Below are positions 1 through 4,867 of a stretch of DNA of 9,420 nt, piece after piece (positions within the stretch are counted from its first letter, which is position 1; each line of letters opens with the position of its first letter). The notes under the pieces were generated by a model that was given only the letters and a program-made list of their open reading frames with translations, searched no databases and was not told the origin of the DNA. Made by a program: the position numbers and the translations under genes. This DNA is from DATFJC01 sp964528795. Lineage in GTDB: Bacteria; Patescibacteriota; Patescibacteriia; UBA2591; UBA6264. Where the stretch lies: NCBI GenBank assembly GCA_964528795.1, contig CAZGUY010000021.1, positions 1 through 9,420 on the forward strand, written 5' to 3'.

Positions 1-36
1 TTAGTTATTTCAAGGTTTTGTTTAATTGTATTTAAA

Positions 37-123
37 TGGTGGGCAGGGCAGGATTCGAACCTGCGTAGGCATAAAGCCGGCAGATTTACAGTCTGCTGCG
101 TTTGTCCACTCCGCCACCTACCC
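37..123 (-). tRNA. tRNA-Tyr (anticodon GUA), CCA encoded
   Basis: Read on the minus strand this folds as a class II tRNA of 87 bases including an encoded CCA. The acceptor stem is GGGTAGG against CCTGCCC, with one G-T pair, followed by discriminator A and CCA at 39-37. The anticodon stem GCAGA/TCTGC closes the loop CTGTAAA, giving anticodon GTA. A long variable arm is present, as bacterial tRNA-Tyr requires, and the T arm is GCAGG/CCTGC around TTCGAAT. It is the last gene of the block nusA, small membrane protein, tRNA-Thr, element A, tRNA-Tyr. I see nothing recognisable between it and the window edge (1-36). Confidence 0.97.
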
Positions 124-131
124 ACGTAGGA

Positions 132-153
132 GAGCCAACGGTCGGACTTAAAC
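132..153 (-). repeat. Direct repeat of the tRNA-Thr 3' end
   Basis: These 22 bases match 317-338, the T arm, 3' acceptor strand and first base past the end of tRNA-Thr, with one mismatch (position 150 against 335). Both copies are in the same orientation, 185 bases apart. Duplicated tRNA 3' ends are typical of integrative-element attachment sites, but only about 160 bases lie between the copies. A remnant or a partial tRNA duplication is therefore more likely than an intact element. Confidence 0.8.
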
Positions 154-260
154 AAGATTTTGGATTCCCAAAATCTTTTAAAACCACTCGGTTTTAATAT
201 TTCCTCCACGGGAAAACAAATGTTTTTCCGCCCCTTTTTTAGTTCAAGTCCTTGGTTGGG
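132..260 (-). other. Element A: structured spacer built around copies of the tRNA-Thr 3' end
   Basis: This spacer between tRNA-Thr and tRNA-Tyr holds three nearly perfect hairpins with 4-base loops: 154-163 with 168-177 (10 pairs), 178-185 with 190-197 (8 pairs) and 209-217 with 222-230 (9 pairs, one G-T on the plus strand). An outer stem encloses them: 144-153 with 242-251, plus 135-139 with 255-259. The result is a four-way, cloverleaf-like fold. Both outer arms derive from, or mimic, the T arm and acceptor strand of tRNA-Thr: 132-153 is a direct copy, 242-259 an inverted one. A minus-strand frame is open from 260 through tRNA-Tyr to the edge, but it has no convincing start and I do not call it coding. 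The element could be a decayed tRNA duplicate, a small mobile-element remnant or a functional RNA; the sequence alone does not decide. Confidence 0.6.
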
Positions 261-317
261 TTAAACTATTTTTTTGATTTTATATTATAATGTAAAATTC
301 TAATATTTTTGTAAAGG

Positions 318-389
318 AGCCAACGGTCGGACTTGAACCGACGACCTACTCCTTACCATGGAGTTGCTCTACCACTGAGCTACGTTGGC
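318..389 (-). tRNA. tRNA-Thr (anticodon GGU)
   Basis: A canonical 72-base class I tRNA on the minus strand: acceptor GCCAACG/CGTTGGC, D stem GCTC/GAGC, anticodon stem ACTCC/GGAGT with loop ATGGTAA (anticodon GGT), T arm GTCGG/CCGAC around TTCAAGT, discriminator T. The bases after the discriminator read CCT, so CCA is not fully encoded and must be added. It lies 19 bases downstream of the stop of the small membrane protein at 409-621 and may share the nusA transcript. A weak TATAAA-like box lies just upstream, without a convincing -35. Confidence 0.97.
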
Positions 390-408
390 CTAGGTTTATT
401 TTATATAA

Positions 409-621
409 TTATTTTTTATTTTGCAAATTTTTTAAAACCTGCTTTATTTTATTTAATTTGTTTTTCAAAAGATTCTTAACTTTATTACTATTTCTTTTTT
501 TGATTTTGATTTGATAAGGATAAGAAGGTTTATTATAAGTTTTGCTTTTTGATACCATAATTCCCAATATAGCAATGATTGATGCTGCAAATATGGCAAA
601 AAGTATCCAATTTAATATCAT
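409..621 (-). CDS. small membrane-anchored, lysine-rich protein of unknown function
   Basis: A 70-residue predicted protein that I do not recognise. Residues 2-22 form one hydrophobic segment (ILNWILFAIFAASIIAILGI), which looks like a membrane anchor or uncleaved signal. Residues 24-70 are strongly basic, with many lysines and asparagines, so a soluble tail is expected on the cytoplasmic side by the positive-inside rule. The ATG lies 6 bases after the nusA stop, so it is probably translated from the nusA transcript; no Shine-Dalgarno site is visible. tRNA-Thr begins 19 bases after its stop. The hydrophobic-then-basic layout and tight operon spacing support a real gene, but lysine-rich chance frames are easy to get in AT-rich DNA, so confidence is moderate. 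Confidence 0.6.
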   Translation of the reverse strand: MILNWILFAIFAASIIAILGIMVSKSKTYNKPSYPYQIKIKKRNSNKVKNLLKNKLNKIKQVLKNLQNKK

Positions 622-627
622 TATAAT

Positions 628-2103
628 TTATTTATTTTTTTTATTTTTTTTGTTGTCTTTCTCGGACTTATTCTCTTTTGCAGACTTTTTCTTTTTAGAT
701 TCTTTTTTCTTTTTAAAGCTCTTATTTTGTTCTTTGTCTTGTTTTTTGTTCTTTACTTTTTTGGTTTTAGAATTCTTGTTCTTGTCTTTATCTTTATTTT
801 TCTTGCTTTTCTTTTTTTCGCTTTTTTCTTTGCTTTCTTTGTTCTTTTTACCTTGTTTCTTTTCTTTTTTCTTTTTATTATCCTTAGATTCTTTTTCTTC
901 TACTTCTTTTTTGTCTTTCTTGTCTTTAGGTTTCTTGCTCTTTGATTCATCTTTATCTTTTTTATTCTTCTTACTTTTCTTTTTATCTTGTTTGTCTTTT
1001 GATTTATCTTTAGATTCTTTTGCTTCAACAACATCAATTTTCCAACCCGTAAGTTTGGCAGCTAAGCGAACATTTTGACCTGCTTTACCAATTGCAAGTG
1101 AGATTTGATCTTTTTTAACATGAGCAACAGCCTTTTTCTTTTCTTGAAGTTCTAATTTAACAATATTAGCTGGTGCTAATGCATTTTTAATAAATTCTTT
1201 TGGCTCATCTGAATATTCAATAACATCTATTTTTTCTCCTCCTATTTCGTTAATAATAGTCTGAATTCTAATTCCTTTTTGACCAATAATAGCACCAATT
1301 GGATCAATTGATTCTTCATCAGTTGAAACTGCAATTTTAGCTCTTGAACCAGGCTCTCTTGCAATAGCATTGATTTCTACTTTACCATTTGCAACTTCTG
1401 GAATCTCTGTTTTAATTAAATCTTTTAAAATAGAAGGGTGTTTTCTTGAAACTATAATATTTGGTCCCTTAGTTGTTTCTTTAACTTCTTTGATATAAAC
1501 TTTTAATTTTTGATCAATCCAATATTTTTCATCTTTTACTTGTTCTCTATAAGGCATAATAGCGGTAGTATCAGAAAGGTCAATGTAAATATTTTTATTT
1601 CCTTTTCTTTGAACTATTCCGTTTAAAATTTCTCCTTGTTTATCTTTATATTTTTCATAAAGCGTTTCTCTTTCTGATTCTCTAAGTCGTTGGATAATAA
1701 CTTGTTTTGCAGTTTGAGCTGCAATTCTTCCAAAATTAGAAGGGATTTCTCTATCTTTTCTTAAAACATCTCCAACTTTTATTTTTTTGGCATTTTTTCT
1801 TGTATTCTTCCATTCATCACCAAGCTCTTTTGCATCTGACAATTGAATCTCTGTTTTTCTATTTATATATCTTTTTTCATCACTATCTTCATCTATGTCT
1901 TCAACTACCTCTTTTTCTTCGTAAACTTTCATATTGCCAGTTTCAGGTTCAAATTCTACAATAATATTTTGTTGTTTATTCCCAAAGTCTTTACGATAAG
2001 CAGCAGCTAAGGCTTGCTCAATAGCTGACAAAACTTGTTCTTTAGAAAGGTTTTTATTGTCACATATTTCATCAATTGATGAAAGGATTGTTGATTTTGC
2101 CAT
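628..2103 (-). CDS. nusA: transcription termination/antitermination factor NusA with a long lysine-rich tail
   Basis: NusA binds RNA polymerase and nascent RNA and modulates pausing, termination and antitermination. The 491 residues show the family's domains in order: N-terminal polymerase-binding domain (about 1-125), S1 domain (about 150-215, GEILNGIVQRKGNKNIYIDL), and two KH domains with loops IGQKG at 273-277 and IGKAG at 338-342. From about residue 362 to the end there is a 130-residue tail almost entirely of K, E, D, S, N and Q. It replaces any acidic-repeat domains and leaves one DNA strand nearly pure pyrimidine at 630-1020. The usual neighbours rimP and infB are absent. The start ATG follows promoter and hairpin (2121-2187) and no Shine-Dalgarno site is seen. 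The small membrane protein starts 6 bases after its stop. Confidence 0.96.
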   Translation of the reverse strand: MAKSTILSSIDEICDNKNLSKEQVLSAIEQALAAAYRKDFGNKQQNIIVEFEPETGNMKVYEEKEVVEDIDEDSDEKRYINRKTEIQLSDAKELGDEWKNTRKNAKKIKVGDVLRKDREIPSNFGRIAAQTAKQVIIQRLRESERETLYEKYKDKQGEILNGIVQRKGNKNIYIDLSDTTAIMPYREQVKDEKYWIDQKLKVYIKEVKETTKGPNIIVSRKHPSILKDLIKTEIPEVANGKVEINAIAREPGSRAKIAVSTDEESIDPIGAIIGQKGIRIQTIINEIGGEKIDVIEYSDEPKEFIKNALAPANIVKLELQEKKKAVAHVKKDQISLAIGKAGQNVRLAAKLTGWKIDVVEAKESKDKSKDKQDKKKSKKNKKDKDESKSKKPKDKKDKKEVEEKESKDNKKKKEKKQGKKNKESKEKSEKKKSKKNKDKDKNKNSKTKKVKNKKQDKEQNKSFKKKKESKKKKSAKENKSEKDNKKNKKNK

Positions 2104-2120
2104 AAAATAAAAAATTAAAT

Positions 2121-2160
2121 TAAAATTAAAAGCCCTTTTACTAATAAAGGCTTAATTTTA
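2121..2160 (-). promoter_or_regulatory. hairpin in the 5' leader of nusA
   Basis: The inverted repeat pairs 2121-2134 with 2149-2160: TAAAATTAA, a two-base bulge and GCC on one side, GGCTTAATTTTA on the other, with CCTTT/AAAGG extending into the loop. With the promoter at 2160-2187, transcription would start near 2153, so the nusA message would begin with this stem. A U-rich stretch follows before the ATG, so the leader could act as an attenuator or simply protect the 5' end. NusA autoregulation through leader terminators is known in other bacteria; here it is inference. Confidence 0.5.
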
Positions 2161-2187
2161 TTATAAAGAAGTTTTTGTAAAAGTCAA
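2160..2187 (-). promoter_or_regulatory. promoter of nusA
   Basis: Minus strand: -35 TTGACT (2187-2182), 16-base spacer, -10 TATAAT (2165-2160), a near-consensus sigma-70-type promoter about 60 bases upstream of the nusA ATG. Its -35 is 9 bases from the -35 of the divergent promoter at 2197. Confidence 0.75.
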
Positions 2188-2196
2188 GTTCAAATA

Positions 2197-2225
2197 TTGA
2201 CAAACATCCATATTTCTGCTATTTT
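2197..2225 (+). promoter_or_regulatory. promoter of the cysteine-rich protein gene
   Basis: -35 TTGACA (2197-2202, perfect), 17-base spacer, -10 TATTTT (2220-2225) preceded by TGC, an extended -10. The predicted start near 2232 gives a leader of about 27 bases ending in a strong ribosome binding site. Confidence 0.75.
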
Positions 2226-2246
2226 AATAATAAATTTAAAATCAAA

Positions 2247-2254
2247 AAGGAGGT
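2247..2254 (+). promoter_or_regulatory. strong Shine-Dalgarno site
   Basis: AAGGAGGT, a full match to the consensus, four bases before the ATG at 2259. It fixes the start and is unusual here: none of the other genes in the window has a recognisable site in the expected position. Confidence 0.9.
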
Positions 2255-2258
2255 AAAC

Positions 2259-2717
2259 ATGAAAGAGAAATTTGTCCGTTTTCCTATCAAAGGTGGAATA
2301 TGGGTTACAGCCAGGAAAGACTTAAAAGGTGAAAAAGAAAAGCACGATTTATGTCAGGATTGTAAAAAGTACAAACCCGGCCAAGATGACAATTGTCCTA
2401 TTGCAAAAGCTATTGCTAAGTTTGAACACGAAGAAAGCATGAAAGTACCAGTTTTAGAATGTAATAAGTGTATTTTAAAAAATGAAGTTAATAGGTCAAA
2501 GTTTGAATGCTATGAGCACCACGGCATATTAGTTATGGTAAAATCTGAATTCAAAGGTACTCATAGAGATATTTGTCTTTGTCATGAATGCAGTCGCTTT
2601 AAACCCGGCCAAGATGACAATTGTCCTAAAGCAGAAAGACTTTATAAACTCTGTTGTAAGTATGGATTAGTAACACCTGTTTTCGAATGTCCTGTGTTCA
2701 GGAATGAATATAATTGA
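2259..2717 (+). CDS. cysteine-rich protein of two 76-residue repeats, probably metal-binding
   Basis: A 152-residue soluble protein made of two tandem repeats. Each has C-x2-C-x10-C-x21-C: Cys32, 35, 46, 68 and Cys108, 111, 122, 144, an exact offset of 76. Each carries KPGQDDNCP around the third cysteine and P-V-x-E-C at the fourth; the first repeat adds Cys71 (CNKC). Four cysteines per repeat suggest one zinc or iron-sulfur site each, though no ligand is proven. There is no signal peptide or membrane segment. I cannot name the family with certainty. It is a single-gene unit with its own strong promoter, the strongest ribosome binding site in the window and a clean terminator, which points to high expression. 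The two KPGQDDNCP blocks are identical in DNA over 28 bases. Confidence 0.88.
   Translation: MKEKFVRFPIKGGIWVTARKDLKGEKEKHDLCQDCKKYKPGQDDNCPIAKAIAKFEHEESMKVPVLECNKCILKNEVNRSKFECYEHHGILVMVKSEFKGTHRDICLCHECSRFKPGQDDNCPKAERLYKLCCKYGLVTPVFECPVFRNEYN
2373..2400 (+). repeat. 28-base exact direct repeat, copy 1
   Basis: Encodes KPGQDDNCP in the first half of the cysteine-rich gene. It is identical to 2601-2628, 228 bases (76 codons) away, although much of the rest of the two halves has diverged. It contains CCCGGCC, GC-rich for this AT-rich gene. Confidence 0.97.
2601..2628 (+). repeat. 28-base exact direct repeat, copy 2
   Basis: Second copy of the block at 2373-2400, in the same reading frame, encoding KPGQDDNCP in the second half of the protein. 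The flanking bases differ immediately on both sides. Confidence 0.97.
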
Positions 2718-2735
2718 AAATTGTTTTTAAAATTA

Positions 2736-2762
2736 TGCGCCCTAAAAAGGGCGCACTTTTTT
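2736..2762 (+). terminator. rho-independent terminator of the cysteine-rich gene
   Basis: Perfect 7-pair stem TGCGCCC/GGGCGCA with loop TAAAAA, followed by C and six T. It starts 18 bases after the stop codon at 2717. It may also stop transcripts arriving from the methyltransferase gene on the minus strand, but there the T tract is weak. Confidence 0.92.
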
Positions 2763-2785
2763 ATATTAAAATAAAATTCTAAAAA

Positions 2786-3337
2786 TTATTTTTTATAAAT
2801 AAAACCGTAATGGTAAGAACCAGCTTCAAATTCTCTAACAAGCTTTAAGTCTAAATCTTTTGCTAATTCTTTTACTTTTTTATCTTTAATCCTTTTTTCA
2901 ACTGGAGGACCTAAAGGAGAATCAGTTGATTTCCAATCAATTATTAAGATTTTGCCATCCATTTTTAAAATTCTTTTAGCTTCTTTTAAAACCATTTTAG
3001 GTTTTTTAGATTGGAAAAGGGTGTTGTTCAAAAGCACTATATCTACCTCATTGTCAGGAATTTTAGTTGATTTATAAACTTCTAAATCAGCCCAAATTGT
3101 TTTTATATTAGAAATTTTAAAAAGTTCCGCCTTACTTCTGACATTTTTAAGGGCTGGTTTTAAAATATCAACTGCAAATATAATACCATTTTTACCTACC
3201 ATTTTAGCAGCTTGAAGGCTAAATGATCCTCTTCTGCCACAACCTAGATCAGCAATCTTTTGTTTTTCTTCAATGCCAACATCTTTAAGAAGTTTTTTAA
3301 TGTTTAATAATTTTTGTTTTTTTAAAGACTTAACCAT
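2786..3337 (-). CDS. class I SAM-dependent methyltransferase
   Basis: A 183-residue Rossmann-fold methyltransferase. Motif I is IADLGCGRRGSFSL (residues 28-41, SAM-binding glycine loop), motif II ends in FAVDI (54-58), motif IV is VDIVLLNNTLF (98-108), and LKMDGKILIIDW (124-135) is the post-II strand. It resembles the UbiE/type 11 group, whose substrates are very diverse, so the substrate cannot be assigned. Motif I has RRG where many relatives have G-x-G. The gene begins 27 bases after the murA stop on the same strand and is probably cotranscribed, which does not by itself tie it to the cell wall. The ATG at 3337 has no Shine-Dalgarno site. A hairpin at 2736-2755 lies beyond its 3' end. Confidence 0.88.
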   Translation of the reverse strand: MVKSLKKQKLLNIKKLLKDVGIEEKQKIADLGCGRRGSFSLQAAKMVGKNGIIFAVDILKPALKNVRSKAELFKISNIKTIWADLEVYKSTKIPDNEVDIVLLNNTLFQSKKPKMVLKEAKRILKMDGKILIIDWKSTDSPLGPPVEKRIKDKKVKELAKDLDLKLVREFEAGSYHYGFIYKK

Positions 3338-3364
3338 AAATTTTAAATTATTGATTTTTATATT

Positions 3365-4666
3365 TTAATCAATCCTTTTGATGTCAGCTCCTAATTCTTT
3401 GTTTAATCTGTTTGCTAAATCCTCATACCCTCTCCTTATTGAATAAACGTTTCTTAAGATTGATTCTCCAGGAGCAGCTAGCATTGCAATTAAGATTATA
3501 GCAGCTGGGCGAAGAGCAGGTGGAGCAATAATTTCATTAGCTTTTAAATCTGTTTTTCCTTTAATGTAGACTCGATGAGGGTCAGCTAGATTAATATCTG
3601 CTCCTAATTTTTGAAGCTCTGTATAATAAATTGCCCTATTATCATAAACCCAATCATGAATTAGAGTTTCTCCTTTGGCTTGAGTAGCAATTGGAACAAA
3701 AAATGGTAAATTGTCAATATTAATTCCTGGAAATGGGCGAGGGGCAAGTTTTTCATGAAGGGCTTTAAGGTCTGATTTTTTAGTTTTAATATCAACTAGC
3801 TCAGTAAAACCATTTTTTGATTTATAAGGGTCACTTATTTCAAAATTAAACCCCATTTTTTCTAGTTTTAAAAGTTCTAGTTCTAAAAATTCTATTGGAC
3901 AACGTTTAATAGTAATTTCAGAATTTGTAGTAGCAGCGGCTGATATAAAAAGCATTGATTCTATTGGATCTTCACATAAATGATACTCAATATCTTTATT
4001 TAAATCTTGTTTACCATAAACTTTTAAAGTGGTGGTACCAATGCCTTTAATCTTAACACCTAGCTTTGTTAAAAAGTTGCAAAGATCTTGAACTTGATAA
4101 TTAGCAGAAGCTTTTTTTATTATAGTTTCACCAGGAATTTTTGAAGCAGCCATAATAGCATTTTCAGTTACTGTGTCTCCTGCTTCATATAAAACAATTT
4201 TATTACTTTTTAAACCCTTATGTTTAATTTGGTAATGAGTTTCTTTTGTTTTGATATCAACTCCTAAATTTTCTAAAGCAAAAAAATGAGGTTTTACAGT
4301 TCTTGCTCCTAATTTACATCCTCCAGCTTGTGGTATTTTAAATTTTTTAAAATCATGAATTAAAACTCCTAAAGTTAAAATTATACTCCTTGTTTTCATA
4401 GCAGCTTTTTGGTCGATTTCTTCCATACTAACTTTGTTAGGAGGAGTAATTTCTAAATCAGAATGATTTAACCATTTTAATTTAACGCCAATACTTTTTA
4501 AAACTTCATTAATTCTTTCTACTTCTTCAATTCTTGGGACATCTCTTAAAATAGTTTTTCCCTTGTTTAATAAAGAAGCGCAAAGAAGAGCAACTGCTGA
4601 ATTCTTAGCTGTGTTTGTAATTGCAGTACCTTTTAACTTTTTCCCACCTTTGATTTTAAAGTTCAT
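3365..4666 (-). CDS. murA: UDP-N-acetylglucosamine 1-carboxyvinyltransferase (MurA)
   Basis: MurA transfers enolpyruvate from PEP to UDP-GlcNAc, the first committed step of peptidoglycan synthesis, in the cytoplasm. The 433 residues are close to the usual length. Conserved features are Lys21-Asn22 in the N-terminal loop (AKNSAVALLCA), Arg93, the catalytic loop GGCKLGARTVKPH with Cys117 and Arg122, Asp318 in RPFPGINIDNLPF (equivalent of the general base), and RRGYEDL near 411-417. The loop is divergent: T, K and P stand where many enzymes have P, D and L after the arginine. Because Cys117 is present, sensitivity to fosfomycin would be expected from family knowledge. It lies downstream of tRNA-Ala and element B, and the methyltransferase follows. 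I see no convincing promoter right before the ATG, so transcription may come from 5322. Confidence 0.93.
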   Translation of the reverse strand: MNFKIKGGKKLKGTAITNTAKNSAVALLCASLLNKGKTILRDVPRIEEVERINEVLKSIGVKLKWLNHSDLEITPPNKVSMEEIDQKAAMKTRSIILTLGVLIHDFKKFKIPQAGGCKLGARTVKPHFFALENLGVDIKTKETHYQIKHKGLKSNKIVLYEAGDTVTENAIMAASKIPGETIIKKASANYQVQDLCNFLTKLGVKIKGIGTTTLKVYGKQDLNKDIEYHLCEDPIESMLFISAAATTNSEITIKRCPIEFLELELLKLEKMGFNFEISDPYKSKNGFTELVDIKTKKSDLKALHEKLAPRPFPGINIDNLPFFVPIATQAKGETLIHDWVYDNRAIYYTELQKLGADINLADPHRVYIKGKTDLKANEIIAPPALRPAAIILIAMLAAPGESILRNVYSIRRGYEDLANRLNKELGADIKRID

Positions 4667-4723
4667 AAATAAATAAAATTAATTATTATTTTAAATATAC
4701 CTTTTGGTTAGGTATTACTTGTT

Positions 4724-4817
4724 CACTCGGAGCTCTCACCTCCTGACGGAGGAAAGACCTCCCTTTGTATTTTTTTAAAAAATATACCCCTTTCTGGTTC
4801 GACTTCTATTGGGCCCC
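4724..4817 (-). other. Element B: structured spacer between tRNA-Ala and murA
   Basis: This spacer is GC-richer than its surroundings. In transcript order on the minus strand it holds GGGGCCC (4817-4811), a segment complementary to the tRNA-Ala T arm (4806-4796, 9 contiguous pairs), AGAAAGGGG (4795-4787), a near-palindromic A/T hairpin (4767-4787), alternating GGAGG and CCTCC blocks, and CCGAGTG (4730-4724). Element A has CCCAA, an anti-T-arm segment, AAAAAAGGGG, a hairpin, GGAGG and CCGAGTG in the same order. The 61-codon minus-strand frame at 4723-4908 crosses it but starts inside tRNA-Ala; I do not call it a gene. It could be a regulatory leader of murA, a relic or an uncharacterised RNA. 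Confidence 0.5.
4729..4762 (-). repeat. alternating complementary GGAG/CCTCC blocks
   Basis: Four blocks at 9 to 10 base spacing: GGAG (4729-4732), CCTCC (4739-4743), GGAGG (4748-4752), CCTCC (4758-4762). Each inner block can pair with either neighbour, so two mutually exclusive hairpins are possible, about 75-95 bases upstream of the murA start. On the transcribed strand the blocks read as Shine-Dalgarno and anti-Shine-Dalgarno words. Confidence 0.75.
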
Positions 4818-4843
4818 ATAATTTGTAATGACTAAATGGCTTG

Positions 4844-4867
4844 CCATGAACCCAACGTGGTTCATGG
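4844..4867 (-). repeat. perfect inverted repeat overlapping the CCA end of tRNA-Ala
   Basis: CCATGAACC (4844-4852) and GGTTCATGG (4859-4867) form a 9-pair stem with a 6-base loop. In the transcript the first three bases of the stem are the CCA of tRNA-Ala. No T tract follows, so it is not a simple intrinsic terminator; it may be a processing signal. Confidence 0.85.

Noticed and set aside
39..125. tRNA-Tyr placed two bases further upstream, without encoded CCA
   Set aside because: That frame also gives a paired acceptor stem, but the discriminator would be C. The frame 37-123 gives discriminator A, an encoded CCA and correct T8-G9 spacing.
178..207. Functional tRNA-Ser or tRNA-Leu gene in element A, suggested by CCGAGTGG and GGAGG
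   Set aside because: No acceptor stem closes properly, the putative anticodon hairpin has a 4-base loop on a 10-pair stem, and the T stem does not pair.
1..260. Minus-strand frame open from 260 through tRNA-Tyr to the window edge
   Set aside because: It has no plausible start, runs through a tRNA gene and follows a TAA. The open length is probably chance.
542..1078. Long plus-strand frames rich in F, L and S opposite nusA (also 727-945)
   Set aside because: They are the complement of the lysine-rich tail codons of nusA. The composition is explained entirely by the opposite strand and there is no start context.
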